A program made the position numbers and the translations under genes. The notes beneath the pieces are model-generated. The model ran no database searches. It was not told where the DNA came from and saw only the letters and a program-made list of their open reading frames with translations. Source: Oceanobacillus bengalensis (GTDB taxonomy: Bacteria > Bacillota > Bacilli > Bacillales > Amphibacillaceae). Taken from it: a stretch of 64,000 nt of DNA. Of this stretch, positions 41,284-50,792 are shown piece by piece (positions within the stretch are counted from its first letter, which is position 1; each line of letters begins with the position of its first letter). The stretch spans positions 60,189 to 124,188 of the forward strand of contig NZ_RBZO01000010.1 in NCBI RefSeq assembly GCF_003628445.1, read 5' to 3'.

Positions 41284-42417
41284 ATGAATAGGGTTTTAGC
41301 CTCTTTAGAAGGCTATTTTCTAAAGGATTATTTCGTTACTTACAAAGAGCCTTTTAGAAAGGATATGAAGCGATTGTTACTCGAAAGGATATTATTATCA
41401 TGTTTTGTAAGGATAAATGCTGAACGAACTCCATCAAGTATTTATTATTTACTAAAGGGAAAGCGTTCTGTTCAGACTCTTCAAGATGCACATATTTATA
41501 AGCTTGAAGCCTTTTATGGTATATATAAAACGATAACAAAACAACAATTTGACAATAAAGTGAAAGAACTTATAAACATAGGGATGCTTGAAAATAATCT
41601 AGAACTGGAAAAAGGTTGTATGGTATCCAAGTCTGCGAAGAAATGGCTACATGAACAATCTCAATTACTAGAGTATAATGGTCTGAAGTATTATGAGAAA
41701 TCGGATGTTTTTATCGAAAGATTCCTGTTACTTATTCAAACACTTACGAATACGAAAATGATTAACTACGCATTTATCCCTGTCATTGATAATCCTAAGG
41801 TTGAATCGTGGGTTAGAAACATCTATATGAATGTAAAAGGAAGAGAAACACAGGTGCTTAAAGGGATATATAATGAAATCCGTGAGGTATTACAGAAATT
41901 TCCAGAATTAGAGGCTAGCATTTTCGTGGATCGGCTGACAGGGTATAAAAATTATGGGCTAAGTTTACCGCAACTATCGGAGAAATATAACCTAAATGAA
42001 CATGATATTCAGCTTTCCATTGTCCAGATATTACATCGAGTCATTTGGAGAATAGAACAAGAGAAACAAAAATATCCATATCTTTCATCTTTCATCAATG
42101 ACATCGAATCTGAAATACAACTAACTCATTCGGCAAATGAAACGTATCAACTTATCATGAAGGGATTTCAAGTAGATGCAATCGCTCAAATGAGAAACCT
42201 GAAAAAGAATACCATTTATGATCATATTGTAGAGATTGCATTACATTATGGGGATTTTGTTATCGATGAATATGTAACGAATCAAGAACAGCAAGATATT
42301 CTATATGCAATTAATCAAACAAACGCTTATAAATTAAAAGATATTAAACAAAATGTAAGTGATCATATTAGTTACTTTCAAATTCGTCTTGTATTAGCAA
42401 AGCAAAATAGATTATAA
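41284..42417 (+). CDS. ypbB: YpbB, helix-turn-helix protein encoded with RecQ-type helicase
   Basis: This 377-residue cytoplasmic protein has a C-terminal helix-turn-helix domain (about 280-340; TYQLIMKGFQVDAIAQMRNL, then KKNTIYDHIVEIALHYGDF) resembling the one at the end of full-length RecQ helicases. It is followed 14 bases later by the short helicase gene recS, as in B. subtilis. The pair may therefore provide in two chains what other bacteria have in one. The start codon has only a weak AGACGGA site. Function is inferred from context. Confidence 0.82.
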   Translation: MNRVLASLEGYFLKDYFVTYKEPFRKDMKRLLLERILLSCFVRINAERTPSSIYYLLKGKRSVQTLQDAHIYKLEAFYGIYKTITKQQFDNKVKELINIGMLENNLELEKGCMVSKSAKKWLHEQSQLLEYNGLKYYEKSDVFIERFLLLIQTLTNTKMINYAFIPVIDNPKVESWVRNIYMNVKGRETQVLKGIYNEIREVLQKFPELEASIFVDRLTGYKNYGLSLPQLSEKYNLNEHDIQLSIVQILHRVIWRIEQEKQKYPYLSSFINDIESEIQLTHSANETYQLIMKGFQVDAIAQMRNLKKNTIYDHIVEIALHYGDFVIDEYVTNQEQQDILYAINQTNAYKLKDIKQNVSDHISYFQIRLVLAKQNRL

Positions 42418-42431
42418 AACGGGTGATTTAA

Positions 42432-43964
42432 TTGAAACAGGTAACGTCGCTAGAAGGAGAACTACAGAAATATTTCAACTATCCCTCTTTTAGGAGAGGA
42501 CAAAAGGAAATTATCACTGATATTATAGAAGGTCATGATGTTCTTGGTGTATTACCTACGGGTTCTGGGAAGTCAATTTGTTATCAGCTCCCAGCCCTTC
42601 TTCTTGATGGTATAACCATTGTTGTTTCTCCTTTAATTTCATTAATGATGGATCAAGTCAAACAATTAAAAGCAAGTCATTTTAAAAAGGTGGTTGCCTT
42701 AAATAGTTTTATAAACCCTCAGGAAAGAAAACAGATATATAAACAATTACATTTGTACAAATTAATATACATTTCACCTGAACTCTTGCAACAACAGGAA
42801 ATCCTAAACATCTTAACGAATATGAAAGTAAGTTTATTTGTTGTCGATGAAGCACATTGTATTTCGCAGTGGGGCCCAGAATTTAGACCGGATTATTTGA
42901 AATTAGGAGCAATTATCGAATCCCTTCACCATCCGAGAACACTTGCGTTGAGTGCTACTGCAACACCTGAAGTACAAGAAGATATTGTATCGGCGCTAAA
43001 AAAAACGAGCATGAAAAAACATATTTACCCAATGGACAAGCCCAATATAGCATTTTGTATCGAGAAGGTTGCGGGTGATGATGAAAAGGTAGATAGACTA
43101 GTAAATTATTTATCAGATTATCAAGTACCAGCATTAATTTACTTCTCTAGTCGCTCTATGGCAGAAAAATGTGCGAAAATTTTATCAAAAAAACTTACTG
43201 ATAGAAGAATTGCTTTTTATCATGGCGGAATGGAACAAATCGATCGCGTCCAGATTCAACAGCAATTTATGAATGACCAACTAGATGTTATTTGTTGTAC
43301 GAGTGCTTTTGGTATGGGGATTAATAAAAGTAATATCCGACTTGTTATCCATTATCATCTTCCACTCCAGATGGAATCATTTATCCAAGAAGTGGGTCGT
43401 GCAGGCAGAGATGGTAAAGCAAGTGTGAGTTTATTGCTTTTTTCACAACAGGACATACAGATTCCTAGTAATATGATTAAAAATGAACTTCCTAGTGAGA
43501 CGGATCTTACTATTGTATTCCAATACCTGTATCGTCTTGGTATCGAAAAAGTGGCATTACCTGATAATGCAGTTGAGACCCAGAATTTACTACAATTAAG
43601 TGAGACGCAATGGAGATTTCTCAGGTATCAGTTCGAAAAACATGGTATGATTAGAAAAAATAAAGTTATTTATCATCAAGAAAATTGGTCCGTTATCTTT
43701 CAGTCGATTAAGCATGTTATAGTGCAACGCAATTCTTTTAAAGAAAACAAACTTACAGAAATGATAAATTGGGTACATGAGAAAGAATGTTTACGAAAAA
43801 AGTTATATAAAAACTTTCAGTCCTCTACGTCCGGGGCAAGTGATCAATGTTGCAGCAACTGTGGCTTCGTCTGGGCAAAATGGACCCCAGAAAAGATAAA
43901 AGCAAGCGAGAATTTGGGCTTGTCATGGGAAGAAAGGCTTCAACAGATTCTTTTAGTTGAGTAA
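42432..43964 (+). CDS. recS: RecQ-family ATP-dependent DNA helicase (RecS)
   Basis: This superfamily 2 3'-5' DNA helicase has 510 residues. Walker A is LPTGSGKSICYQLP with Lys47, and the DEAH box is at 139-142 (VVDEAHCISQWG). SATATP, FSSRSMAEK, FYHGGM, CTSAFGMGINK and QEVGRAGRDG are the remaining helicase motifs. The zinc-binding region is CLRKKLYKNF followed by CCSNCG. There is no HRDC domain, which distinguishes short RecS from full RecQ. The TTG start follows GGGTGA. It acts in recombination and fork repair. Confidence 0.93.
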   Translation: MKQVTSLEGELQKYFNYPSFRRGQKEIITDIIEGHDVLGVLPTGSGKSICYQLPALLLDGITIVVSPLISLMMDQVKQLKASHFKKVVALNSFINPQERKQIYKQLHLYKLIYISPELLQQQEILNILTNMKVSLFVVDEAHCISQWGPEFRPDYLKLGAIIESLHHPRTLALSATATPEVQEDIVSALKKTSMKKHIYPMDKPNIAFCIEKVAGDDEKVDRLVNYLSDYQVPALIYFSSRSMAEKCAKILSKKLTDRRIAFYHGGMEQIDRVQIQQQFMNDQLDVICCTSAFGMGINKSNIRLVIHYHLPLQMESFIQEVGRAGRDGKASVSLLLFSQQDIQIPSNMIKNELPSETDLTIVFQYLYRLGIEKVALPDNAVETQNLLQLSETQWRFLRYQFEKHGMIRKNKVIYHQENWSVIFQSIKHVIVQRNSFKENKLTEMINWVHEKECLRKKLYKNFQSSTSGASDQCCSNCGFVWAKWTPEKIKASENLGLSWEERLQQILLVE

Positions 43965-44013
43965 ATGGGTGACGCAATCATTGTTAAGAGTTAAATAGTG
44001 GGGTGAATCAAAA

Positions 44014-44340
44014 ATGGAGCTAAAAACGGAAAACTCAAACGACCAAGCAAATGACTTACGTAGTTTAATCGAGGAAACCATAGGAGAACAGCAACCCTTG
44101 GAACCAATTCAAGAAGATGATGAGCAACACGAAGATAGCAAGAAAGAGGAAAAGGAGGAGAAGAGGGAATTTGATATTTTAAATCTTCCTCCGAGAAAAG
44201 AAGTTCATACAATCAATCGTTTTACAGGAGTAAAGTTTAGTGCCCCTCTTATTCAATTTCTAACGGTTATCGTTATCATTGGTATTATTTTGGCTGGAGC
44301 ATATTATTATTGGGGTGAGGAAATAATGAACCTATTCTAA
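44014..44340 (+). CDS. Small tail-anchored acidic membrane protein, function unknown
   Basis: This 108-residue protein has a long charged N-terminal region rich in Glu, Asp, Gln and Lys (residues 1-55). A conserved-looking LPPRKEVHTINRFTG (58-72) follows, then one hydrophobic helix (about 78-99) and a short tail. The N-terminus should be cytoplasmic. In B. subtilis ypbD and ypbE follow recS; ypbE encodes a longer membrane protein with a LysM domain. This gene may be a counterpart of its N-terminal part or unrelated. GGGGTGA precedes the ATG. Confidence 0.65.
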   Translation: MELKTENSNDQANDLRSLIEETIGEQQPLEPIQEDDEQHEDSKKEEKEEKREFDILNLPPRKEVHTINRFTGVKFSAPLIQFLTVIVIIGIILAGAYYYWGEEIMNLF

Positions 44341-44388
44341 GTTCTGTATGCTTTTTGCATAACATCTTTGGCCTAGAAGGAGAAGATT

Positions 44389-45159
44389 TTGTTGAAGAAT
44401 TATATTTCTATTTTCTTATTTGCAATCCCACTTTTTATATATTACATGCTATATAAAGCACATCATGATAAAATAAGTGATACATCAATTTATGATGAAA
44501 AATTGCCAACCGCATTCGAAGGGTTACGAATTTTTTTTATTTCGGATATCCATCGTAGAAGAATTAAAGACTCTACACTAAAGGCCATCGGTAATAACGT
44601 CGATATTGTTGTAATTGGTGGGGATTTGACAGAGAAGCATGTGCCATTGAACAGAACCAAAAATAACCTCAGTAAATTAAGAAGATGGAATGTACCCATC
44701 TATTTTGTTTGGGGAAACAATGATTATGAAATCGATGTTTGTGGCTTATCTAATTTACTCGAGCAGGAAAATGTAACGATTTTGACGAATGATAGCTCAA
44801 ATGTTCGAAGAGATAATGCGGTTATAAGTATAGTAGGATTAGACTGTGCTACTTATCATGAACCTGACGTGGAGTTAGCTAGAAAGAACGCTCAGGGTAC
44901 ATATCAGATATTAGTTACACATATACCGAATTCTTTTTACAAATTAGATCAATCGATTCAAAATCAATTCAATCTTGTTCTATCAGGACATACCCATGGT
45001 GGTCAGATGCGATTATTTGGTCTTGGACCGTATGAACGTGGTTCGCTAAATAAAATTAGAAATACAAACATTTTAGTTAGTGAAGGGTACGGATATACGA
45101 TCTTACCATTTCGTATAGGTACCAATGCGGAGTGTCATATCTTAACACTACAACGTTAA
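44389..45159 (+). CDS. ypbG: Metallophosphoesterase YpbG
   Basis: This 256-residue calcineurin-like phosphoesterase has an N-terminal membrane anchor (about 3-20). Metal-site motifs are FFISDIHRRR, VVIGGDLTEK, VWGNNDYE, VTHIPNSF and LSGHTHGGQM. In most relatives the third motif is GNHD; here the His is replaced by Asn, which may lower activity or change its substrate. It resembles YkuE/YpbG proteins; UDP-sugar or lipid-linked substrates are possible but unproved. A TTG start (44389 or 44392) follows AAGGAG. Confidence 0.82.
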   Translation: MLKNYISIFLFAIPLFIYYMLYKAHHDKISDTSIYDEKLPTAFEGLRIFFISDIHRRRIKDSTLKAIGNNVDIVVIGGDLTEKHVPLNRTKNNLSKLRRWNVPIYFVWGNNDYEIDVCGLSNLLEQENVTILTNDSSNVRRDNAVISIVGLDCATYHEPDVELARKNAQGTYQILVTHIPNSFYKLDQSIQNQFNLVLSGHTHGGQMRLFGLGPYERGSLNKIRNTNILVSEGYGYTILPFRIGTNAECHILTLQR

Positions 45160-45272
45160 AATGAAATATGCTGTTCATCAATCTCAAGAAAAGCATATAG
45201 TGTAGTAAGTAGGTATCTAATGTTTTTATAAATGATAAATTTTAAGGTGACAATAAAAGGGAGGTTACTGGT

Positions 45273-45851
45273 ATGCGTATAGAGCGATTGTCTGATGATC
45301 AATTTACAATTTTTTTATCTTTCGATGATTTAGTGGAGAGAGGTTTAACTACGAACGATATTTGGGATGATGCATCAAGTGTCCAAAATCTATTCAGTGA
45401 GATGATGGATGAGGCTAGTTCAGAATTAGGGTTTGAATTAGATGGCATGTTGCTTGTACAGGTTTATCTAATGCAGGCGCAAGGTATGCATATTACAGTA
45501 ACACAAAAATATGAAAATGTGGGTTGGGACGATGAATTTATTGAGATGAAGGTTACTTTAGATGAAAGTAAAGAGCTTATTTTTTCTTTTCCAGAGTTTG
45601 AAGACATCATCCAGGTTGCAACTAACTTATCTTCTTTATCCATTGTAGGTGGGGAAGTTTATCATTTTGAAAACCGCTACTATATGCTATTAACAGAGAA
45701 AGACATTGAAGAGATACAAAAAGAAGATGTTATAGCCATTATGTCCGAGTATGCGTATCCCAGCATCATCACTTCCCATCGATTAAAGGAATATGGGAAA
45801 ACTATTTATAAGTCAAATGCTGTCAAGAAAATTATGGAAGTATTTTATTAG
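45273..45851 (+). CDS. mecB: MecA-type ClpC adaptor protein MecB (YpbH)
   Basis: This adaptor of 192 residues is in the MecA family. The N-terminal substrate-binding region (MRIERLSDDQFTIFLSFDDL) and the C-terminal ClpC-binding domain (from about 110) are both present. The chain is shorter than MecA (about 218), matching the paralogue YpbH (194). It should deliver selected proteins to ClpCP; the B. subtilis protein affects competence and sporulation. The ATG follows GGGAGG. Confidence 0.88.
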   Translation: MRIERLSDDQFTIFLSFDDLVERGLTTNDIWDDASSVQNLFSEMMDEASSELGFELDGMLLVQVYLMQAQGMHITVTQKYENVGWDDEFIEMKVTLDESKELIFSFPEFEDIIQVATNLSSLSIVGGEVYHFENRYYMLLTEKDIEEIQKEDVIAIMSEYAYPSIITSHRLKEYGKTIYKSNAVKKIMEVFY

Positions 45852-45890
45852 AATTTAATTTTTTGTAATGGGAATAGAGGAGTGCGTATC

Positions 45891-46814
45891 ATGAAAATTG
45901 CAGTTCTATATGGTGGGATTTCTGGTGAAAGGGAAGTCTCGCTATCATCTGGTAAAGGAATAATCAATGCACTAAAACAGAAAGGTCATGATGTTATAGG
46001 TATTGATTTTCATCCTGACCATTTAGAAGAAATATTTAATTTACAAGTGGATTTAGTATTTATCGGGCTGCACGGGAAATTTGGAGAAGATGGGAAATTA
46101 CAAGGTTTGTTGGATATGCTTCACATTCCTTACGTTGGTTCTGGAGTTTTAGCTTCTGCTCTGGCAATGGATAAAGCAAAGGCGAAACAAATTTTTGAAA
46201 TGAGTCATATTCCTGTAGCTGAAAGTAAAACCTATTACGTAAATGACGAAACAGAGGTACAGGCGATCGTAGAAGATATCAATCATACGTTTGAAACTCC
46301 ATTCGTCGTTAAGCCTAATCAAGAAGGTTCAACATTAGGCCTATCTATCATTAAAGACAAAAAAGAAGTATCTAATGCAGTTAAAAAAGCATTAAATAGT
46401 GATCGTAAAGTTTTAGTAGAAAAATTTGTAAGAGGCCGAGAACTAACGGTACCTGTTATTGGTCCGACTGGTGCTGAGAAAGCTTTGCCGATTATCGAAA
46501 TTATTCCTAAAAATGAATTCTATGATTATGAATCAAAATATGCTCCAGGTGGTAGTGAACACGTTGTACCTGCTCCTATTAATGAGACATTAACGAAACA
46601 AATCCAAGAATATGCTGTTCTAGCTCATCAAGTTCTTGGATGTAAGACGTACTCAAGAGTAGATTTTATACTATCTGAGGAGAACATTCCTGTAATATTG
46701 GAAGTAAATACGTTACCTGGAATGACACCAACTAGTTTGTTTCCAGATTCCGCGAAAGCTGTTGGAATTTCTTATGAAGATATGATTGAAAGATTTGTTC
46801 AATTATCGAAATAA
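45891..46814 (+). CDS. ddl: D-alanine--D-alanine ligase
   Basis: This ATP-grasp ligase of 307 residues makes the D-Ala-D-Ala dipeptide for peptidoglycan. MKIAVLYGGISGEREVSLSS is the N-terminal D-Ala site; VKPNQEGSTLGLS binds ATP; FYDYESKYAPG is the omega loop, in which Lys-Tyr indicates D-Ala rather than D-lactate as second substrate. ILEVNTLPGMTPTSLFP closes the metal site. Start is ATG 45891, eight bases after AGAGGAG; the GTG at 45882 lies at the site. Placement next to mecB differs from B. subtilis, where ddl is elsewhere. Confidence 0.94.
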   Translation: MKIAVLYGGISGEREVSLSSGKGIINALKQKGHDVIGIDFHPDHLEEIFNLQVDLVFIGLHGKFGEDGKLQGLLDMLHIPYVGSGVLASALAMDKAKAKQIFEMSHIPVAESKTYYVNDETEVQAIVEDINHTFETPFVVKPNQEGSTLGLSIIKDKKEVSNAVKKALNSDRKVLVEKFVRGRELTVPVIGPTGAEKALPIIEIIPKNEFYDYESKYAPGGSEHVVPAPINETLTKQIQEYAVLAHQVLGCKTYSRVDFILSEENIPVILEVNTLPGMTPTSLFPDSAKAVGISYEDMIERFVQLSK

Positions 46815-46905
46815 GGAAAAAAACTCCTTTTACTAAGAGTGCAAGCTTGAACTTTGTTTCGTTAATTTCTTAGTATTCTAACTTTTAGAATTATAATGTT
46901 TTTTA

Positions 46906-46933
46906 TTGCATAATTCATTTGAAAGTGTATACT
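46906..46933 (+). promoter_or_regulatory. Probable SigA promoter of gudB
   Basis: TTGCAT and TATACT with a 16-base spacer, 54 bases before the start codon. Confidence 0.55.
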
Positions 46934-46987
46934 AATCTCTGAATAGAGCGTTTACAAATATTTATGCATATTGTGGGAGGTAAATTC

Positions 46988-48268
46988 ATGGTAGCCGAAA
47001 AAGCAGCAGATTCTACCAAAACAAACCAAGAAAATATGGATGTATTAGCATCAACTCGTACTGTAATAAAAACCGCTTTAGAAAAACTAGGTTACCCAGA
47101 AGAAGTTTTTGAGCTATTGAAAGATCCATTAAGAATGATGACGGTAAGAATTCCAGTTCGAATGGATGATGGTTCGGTAAAAGTTTTTACTGGGTATCGT
47201 GCACAACATAACGATGCGGTTGGTCCAACAAAAGGTGGAATTCGCTTTCATCCTCAAGTAACCGAAAATGAAATTAAAGCTTTATCAATATGGATGAGTT
47301 TAAAAGCTGGTATTGTTGATTTACCGTATGGTGGAGCAAAAGGTGGCATTATATGCGACCCAAGGGAAATGTCTTTTCGTGAATTAGAAGGACTAAGTCG
47401 TGGTTACGTTCGGGCTATTAGCCAAATTGTAGGACCGACGAAAGATATCCCAGCACCTGATGTTTTCACTAATTCGCAAATCATGGCTTGGATGATGGAT
47501 GAATACAGTAGAATTGATGAATTCAATAGTCCTGGTTTTATTACTGGGAAACCAATTGTTCTTGGTGGGTCTCATGGTAGAGAAACTGCTACAGCAAAAG
47601 GGGTTACGATTGTTCTTAACGAAGCAGCTAAGAAAAAAGGAATAGCAGTAGAAGGAGCAAGAGTGATTGTACAGGGCTTTGGAAATGCAGGGAGCTACTT
47701 ATCGAAGTTCTTACATGATGCAGGAGCGAAGGTAGTAGGCATATCAGATGCATATGGAGCTTTATATGATCCTGAAGGTCTGGATATTGATTATTTACTT
47801 GATCGAAGAGATAGTTTTGGTACTGTCACTAAACTATTTAATAACACAATCTCTAATAAGGAATTATTAGAGCAGGAATGTGACATTATTGTTCCTGCTG
47901 CTGTGGAAAACCAAATTACAAATGAGAACGCACATAAAATTAAGGCAAGTATTGTTGTTGAAGCAGCAAATGGTCCAACAACGATGGAAGCAACAAAAAT
48001 CTTGACTAAACGCGATATTTTACTCGTTCCAGACGTTCTAGCATCTGCTGGCGGTGTAACTGTATCTTACTTTGAGTGGGTACAGAATAATCAAGGCTAT
48101 TATTGGACAGAGGAAGAAATTAATCAAAAACTGAACGCTATCATGGTTAAATCATTTAATACGATTTATAATACAGCCGAGACAAGACGTGTTGATATGC
48201 GACTTGCAGCATATATGGTTGGTGCTCGTAAGATGGCGGAAGCTTCACGATTCCGTGGTTGGGTTTGA
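46988..48268 (+). CDS. gudB: NAD-specific glutamate dehydrogenase
   Basis: This hexameric-type glutamate dehydrogenase of 426 residues converts glutamate to 2-oxoglutarate and ammonia. The catalytic lysine is in LPYGGAKGGI; KGGIRFHP supplies the substrate lysine; PAPDVFTNSQIMAWM follows. The NAD domain has VQGFGNAGSY. ATG 46988 follows GGGAGG; the earlier ATG at 46964 is upstream of the site. Position next to ypdA fits GudB rather than RocG. A terminator follows. Confidence 0.94.
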   Translation: MVAEKAADSTKTNQENMDVLASTRTVIKTALEKLGYPEEVFELLKDPLRMMTVRIPVRMDDGSVKVFTGYRAQHNDAVGPTKGGIRFHPQVTENEIKALSIWMSLKAGIVDLPYGGAKGGIICDPREMSFRELEGLSRGYVRAISQIVGPTKDIPAPDVFTNSQIMAWMMDEYSRIDEFNSPGFITGKPIVLGGSHGRETATAKGVTIVLNEAAKKKGIAVEGARVIVQGFGNAGSYLSKFLHDAGAKVVGISDAYGALYDPEGLDIDYLLDRRDSFGTVTKLFNNTISNKELLEQECDIIVPAAVENQITNENAHKIKASIVVEAANGPTTMEATKILTKRDILLVPDVLASAGGVTVSYFEWVQNNQGYYWTEEEINQKLNAIMVKSFNTIYNTAETRRVDMRLAAYMVGARKMAEASRFRGWV

Positions 48269-48292
48269 TTTTTGTAAAATATAAGTCAAAAA

Positions 48293-48329
48293 AGCTCTTA
48301 TCGGTTATCATTTAGATAAGAGTTTTTTT
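48293..48329 (+). terminator. Terminator after gudB
   Basis: CTCTTATC (48295-48302) pairs with GATAAGAG (48315-48322), followed by seven T residues. Confidence 0.85.
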
Positions 48330-48342
48330 ATGTGAGCTTAAG

Positions 48343-48506
48343 GCTGTTTTCTAAAGGATTATCGTTTTTCTTAGACATAATCATCGATAGTAATAACTTG
48401 GAACGCTGAATAACACAAAACCAGTGTATGACAGGAACAGTAATATAATGCATTATTTCTCGTTGTATCTCATTTTATATCAATAGCAACAATCAATAAG
48501 AAAAGA
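48343..48506 (+). repeat. Intergenic repeat, copy F (short form)
   Basis: The left end CTGTTTTCTAAAGGATTATC and the right end TATCAATAGCAACAATCAAT match the ends of copy C upstream of rluB; the ends are imperfectly inverted. The GC-rich hairpins of the full form are missing. It ends 25 bases before the ypdA start codon. Confidence 0.55.
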
Positions 48507-48531
48507 GTAAAATTAAAAAGGATGTGTCATA

Positions 48532-49512
48532 TTGAATACCGAAAAAGTAGTTATTATTGGAGCTGGTCCTTGTGGATTATCTTGTGCTATTGAATTACAA
48601 AACGTTGGAATCAACCCTCTCATCATTGAAAAGAATAATATTGTTAATACGATTTATCACTTTCCAACACATCAAACCTTCTTTAGTTCAAGTGAACGAT
48701 TGGAGATTGGGGAAGTACCGTTCATTACGGAAAATAAAAAACCCGTTCGAAATCAAGCGCTTGCCTATTACCGTGAAGTTGCTACGCGGAAAAAACTACG
48801 TATAAATACATACGAGCAGGTCATCAAGGTAGATAAACTTTCTAGCGGATTTCGAATTACAACAAGTGCTGCAAACAAAGAAAATACATACCTAGCAGAC
48901 AAGGTAATCATCGCTACTGGTTATTACGACCAGCCAAATTATATGCAAATCCCTGGAGAAGAACTAGACAAGGTCATGCATTATTTTAAGGAACCACATC
49001 CTTATTACAATAAAGACGTAATTGTTATTGGTGGCAAAAACTCTGCTGTCGATGCGACACTTGAACTTCATAAAGCGGGAGCGAGAGTAACGGTTATCTA
49101 TCGTGGAAGTGAATATTCAAAAAGTGTAAAACCTTGGATTTTACCTGAATTTGACTCATTAATTCGAAATAATTATGTTGATATGTATTTTGATTCACAT
49201 GTAACTGAAATTACTCAGGATGAGGTTTACTTTACCACTAAAAACGAAAAAATAAAATTAAGAAATGATTTTGTTTTTGCGATGACTGGATATCGACCTG
49301 ATACTGCTTTCTTGGAAAAGATAGGGGTAACTGTTGATAAAGAGAGTGGAAAGCCAATTTATAAGGAGGATACGTACGAAACAAATATACCAGGAATATT
49401 TGTTGCTGGTGTTGTCGTAAGCGGGTTTAATAATAATGCTATTTTCATTGAAAATGGACGTTTTCATGGTCAAGCAATTGCTAAGGAAATTGTAAATACT
49501 ATTTCAATGTAA
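48532..49512 (+). CDS. ypdA: Bacillithiol disulfide reductase YpdA (Bdr)
   Basis: This FAD/NADPH-dependent oxidoreductase of 326 residues has the thioredoxin-reductase-like fold but no CxxC. The FAD motif VVIIGAGPCGLSC holds Cys14, the residue shown to be essential in S. aureus YpdA. The NADPH motif is VIVIGGKNSAVDATLE, and the C-terminal FAD motif is ETNIPGIFVAGVVV. It reduces oxidised bacillithiol, which fits a low-GC Firmicute. The TTG start lies 9 bases after AAAAAGGA. It follows gudB, as in B. subtilis. Confidence 0.92.
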   Translation: MNTEKVVIIGAGPCGLSCAIELQNVGINPLIIEKNNIVNTIYHFPTHQTFFSSSERLEIGEVPFITENKKPVRNQALAYYREVATRKKLRINTYEQVIKVDKLSSGFRITTSAANKENTYLADKVIIATGYYDQPNYMQIPGEELDKVMHYFKEPHPYYNKDVIVIGGKNSAVDATLELHKAGARVTVIYRGSEYSKSVKPWILPEFDSLIRNNYVDMYFDSHVTEITQDEVYFTTKNEKIKLRNDFVFAMTGYRPDTAFLEKIGVTVDKESGKPIYKEDTYETNIPGIFVAGVVVSGFNNNAIFIENGRFHGQAIAKEIVNTISM

Positions 49513-49597
49513 AAGGAACTTTTATAGTGGAATAATTGCAATTAAACAAGCATGGAGACTCACAAACGATCTTTTTCGCTCGTTTAGTTTCTTTTAT

Positions 49598-49700
49598 ATC
49601 GCAGTTGATATGAAGTGCGATGTAAGTTAAGTTTTGCTTATTATGCCGTTTCGGAAAGATACTTCGCTTTTCGCCAGAGGCTGATGCAGAGCCGGTGGAA
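49598..49700 (-). repeat. Degenerate reversed fragment of the two-hairpin repeat, copy D
   Basis: Read on the minus strand, GCGAAAAGCGAAGTATCTTT followed by CCGAAACGG matches the 3' side of the right hairpin (compare GAAGTGTCTTTCCGGAACGG of copy C). The 5' hairpin is absent. Confidence 0.5.
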
Positions 49701-49735
49701 AAAAATAATAGCAGAAAAATATCTGCTATTATTTT
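49701..49735. terminator. Terminator for the asparaginase gene and ypdA
   Basis: AAAAATAATAGCAGA and its complement form a stem of about 14 bp with a short loop, ending at the minus-strand stop codon; A/T runs on both sides allow bidirectional use. Confidence 0.82.
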
Positions 49736-49736
49736 T

Positions 49737-50702
49737 CTAATTGCCGAATATCTTTTTTAATGATGATATGTTCTTTGTTTCTTCAAGGGCGATGAGTAAT
49801 TTAATTCGTGCTTTTGGCCCTGAAAGTCCACTGGCGAAAATAACACCCATCTTCTCCAATTGGTTACCACCACCCTCATATGCGTAGGTTGGCTGTACGT
49901 GGCCCATAAAGTTTCTCGAGACGAGAATAATAGGAATGTTTTCCTGTATTATTTCCTTAAGCGATGGAACAATTCTAGGTGGGAGGTTTCCTTGTCCCAA
50001 GGCTTCAATAACAATACCATTTGGCTTGGCCTGATGTATTGCTTTCATAAAATGCTCATCCATCCCTGCATAGGCTTTTAGCAAAATTACATTGCTATCT
50101 ACTTTTGAAACGAGATATTTTGTTCGTAACAAGGTTGTTCGATGGAAAAGGATAGAGTGCTTCGTAACGATTCCTATTGGTCCAAATTGTGGACTTTGGA
50201 AGGTTGCAACATTACTTGTTGACGTTTTTGTTACGTTCTCTGCTGCATGGATTTCGTCATTCATCACCACTAATACACCTTTATTAGTCGCCTCGTCAGC
50301 ACATGCAACACGTATAGAAGATAATAAATTATATAATGCATCTGATCCGATTTCATTACTCGACCTCATTGCACCAGTTAGAATAATTGGTTTATCGGTA
50401 TCAACAACTAAATCTAAGAAATATGCCGTTTCCTCTAATGTATCTGTACCATGTGTAATGATAATTCCATCATAAGAAGCTATTTCCTCTGTTACCTTTT
50501 TTGCTAATTGGAACATATGTGCAGGTGTAATATGTGGTGATGGAAGATCAAATTCAATATGTTCGTCAATATTCGCATTAATTTGTAATTGTCTAGAGAA
50601 ATTGGATAAAGGATGCTCTTTTGTTGTATTTACTTCACCAGTATCTTTGTTTTCAAGCATTGATATGGTACCACCAGTATGGATAATTAAAATATTTTTC
50701 AT
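49737..50702 (-). CDS. ansA: L-asparaginase, type I
   Basis: This 321-residue asparaginase hydrolyses asparagine to aspartate and ammonia. The first catalytic threonine is Thr12 (IHTGGTISM), the second Thr86 with Asp87 in ITHGTDTLEETAYFLDL. No signal peptide is present, so it is cytoplasmic. I set the start at the ATG at 50702, six bases after AGGTGA; the GTG at 50711 overlaps that site. It is monocistronic and divergent from prsW. Whether an AnsR-type repressor controls it cannot be seen. Confidence 0.92.
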   Translation of the reverse strand: MKNILIIHTGGTISMLENKDTGEVNTTKEHPLSNFSRQLQINANIDEHIEFDLPSPHITPAHMFQLAKKVTEEIASYDGIIITHGTDTLEETAYFLDLVVDTDKPIILTGAMRSSNEIGSDALYNLLSSIRVACADEATNKGVLVVMNDEIHAAENVTKTSTSNVATFQSPQFGPIGIVTKHSILFHRTTLLRTKYLVSKVDSNVILLKAYAGMDEHFMKAIHQAKPNGIVIEALGQGNLPPRIVPSLKEIIQENIPIILVSRNFMGHVQPTYAYEGGGNQLEKMGVIFASGLSGPKARIKLLIALEETKNISSLKKIFGN

Positions 50703-50792
50703 AGAAATCACCTAATCATTAAATTTGTATTTTAACGGACCTTATATCATGTTACGATAAAAGGAGTGAAATTGGAAAGAGGTTTTCCTAAA

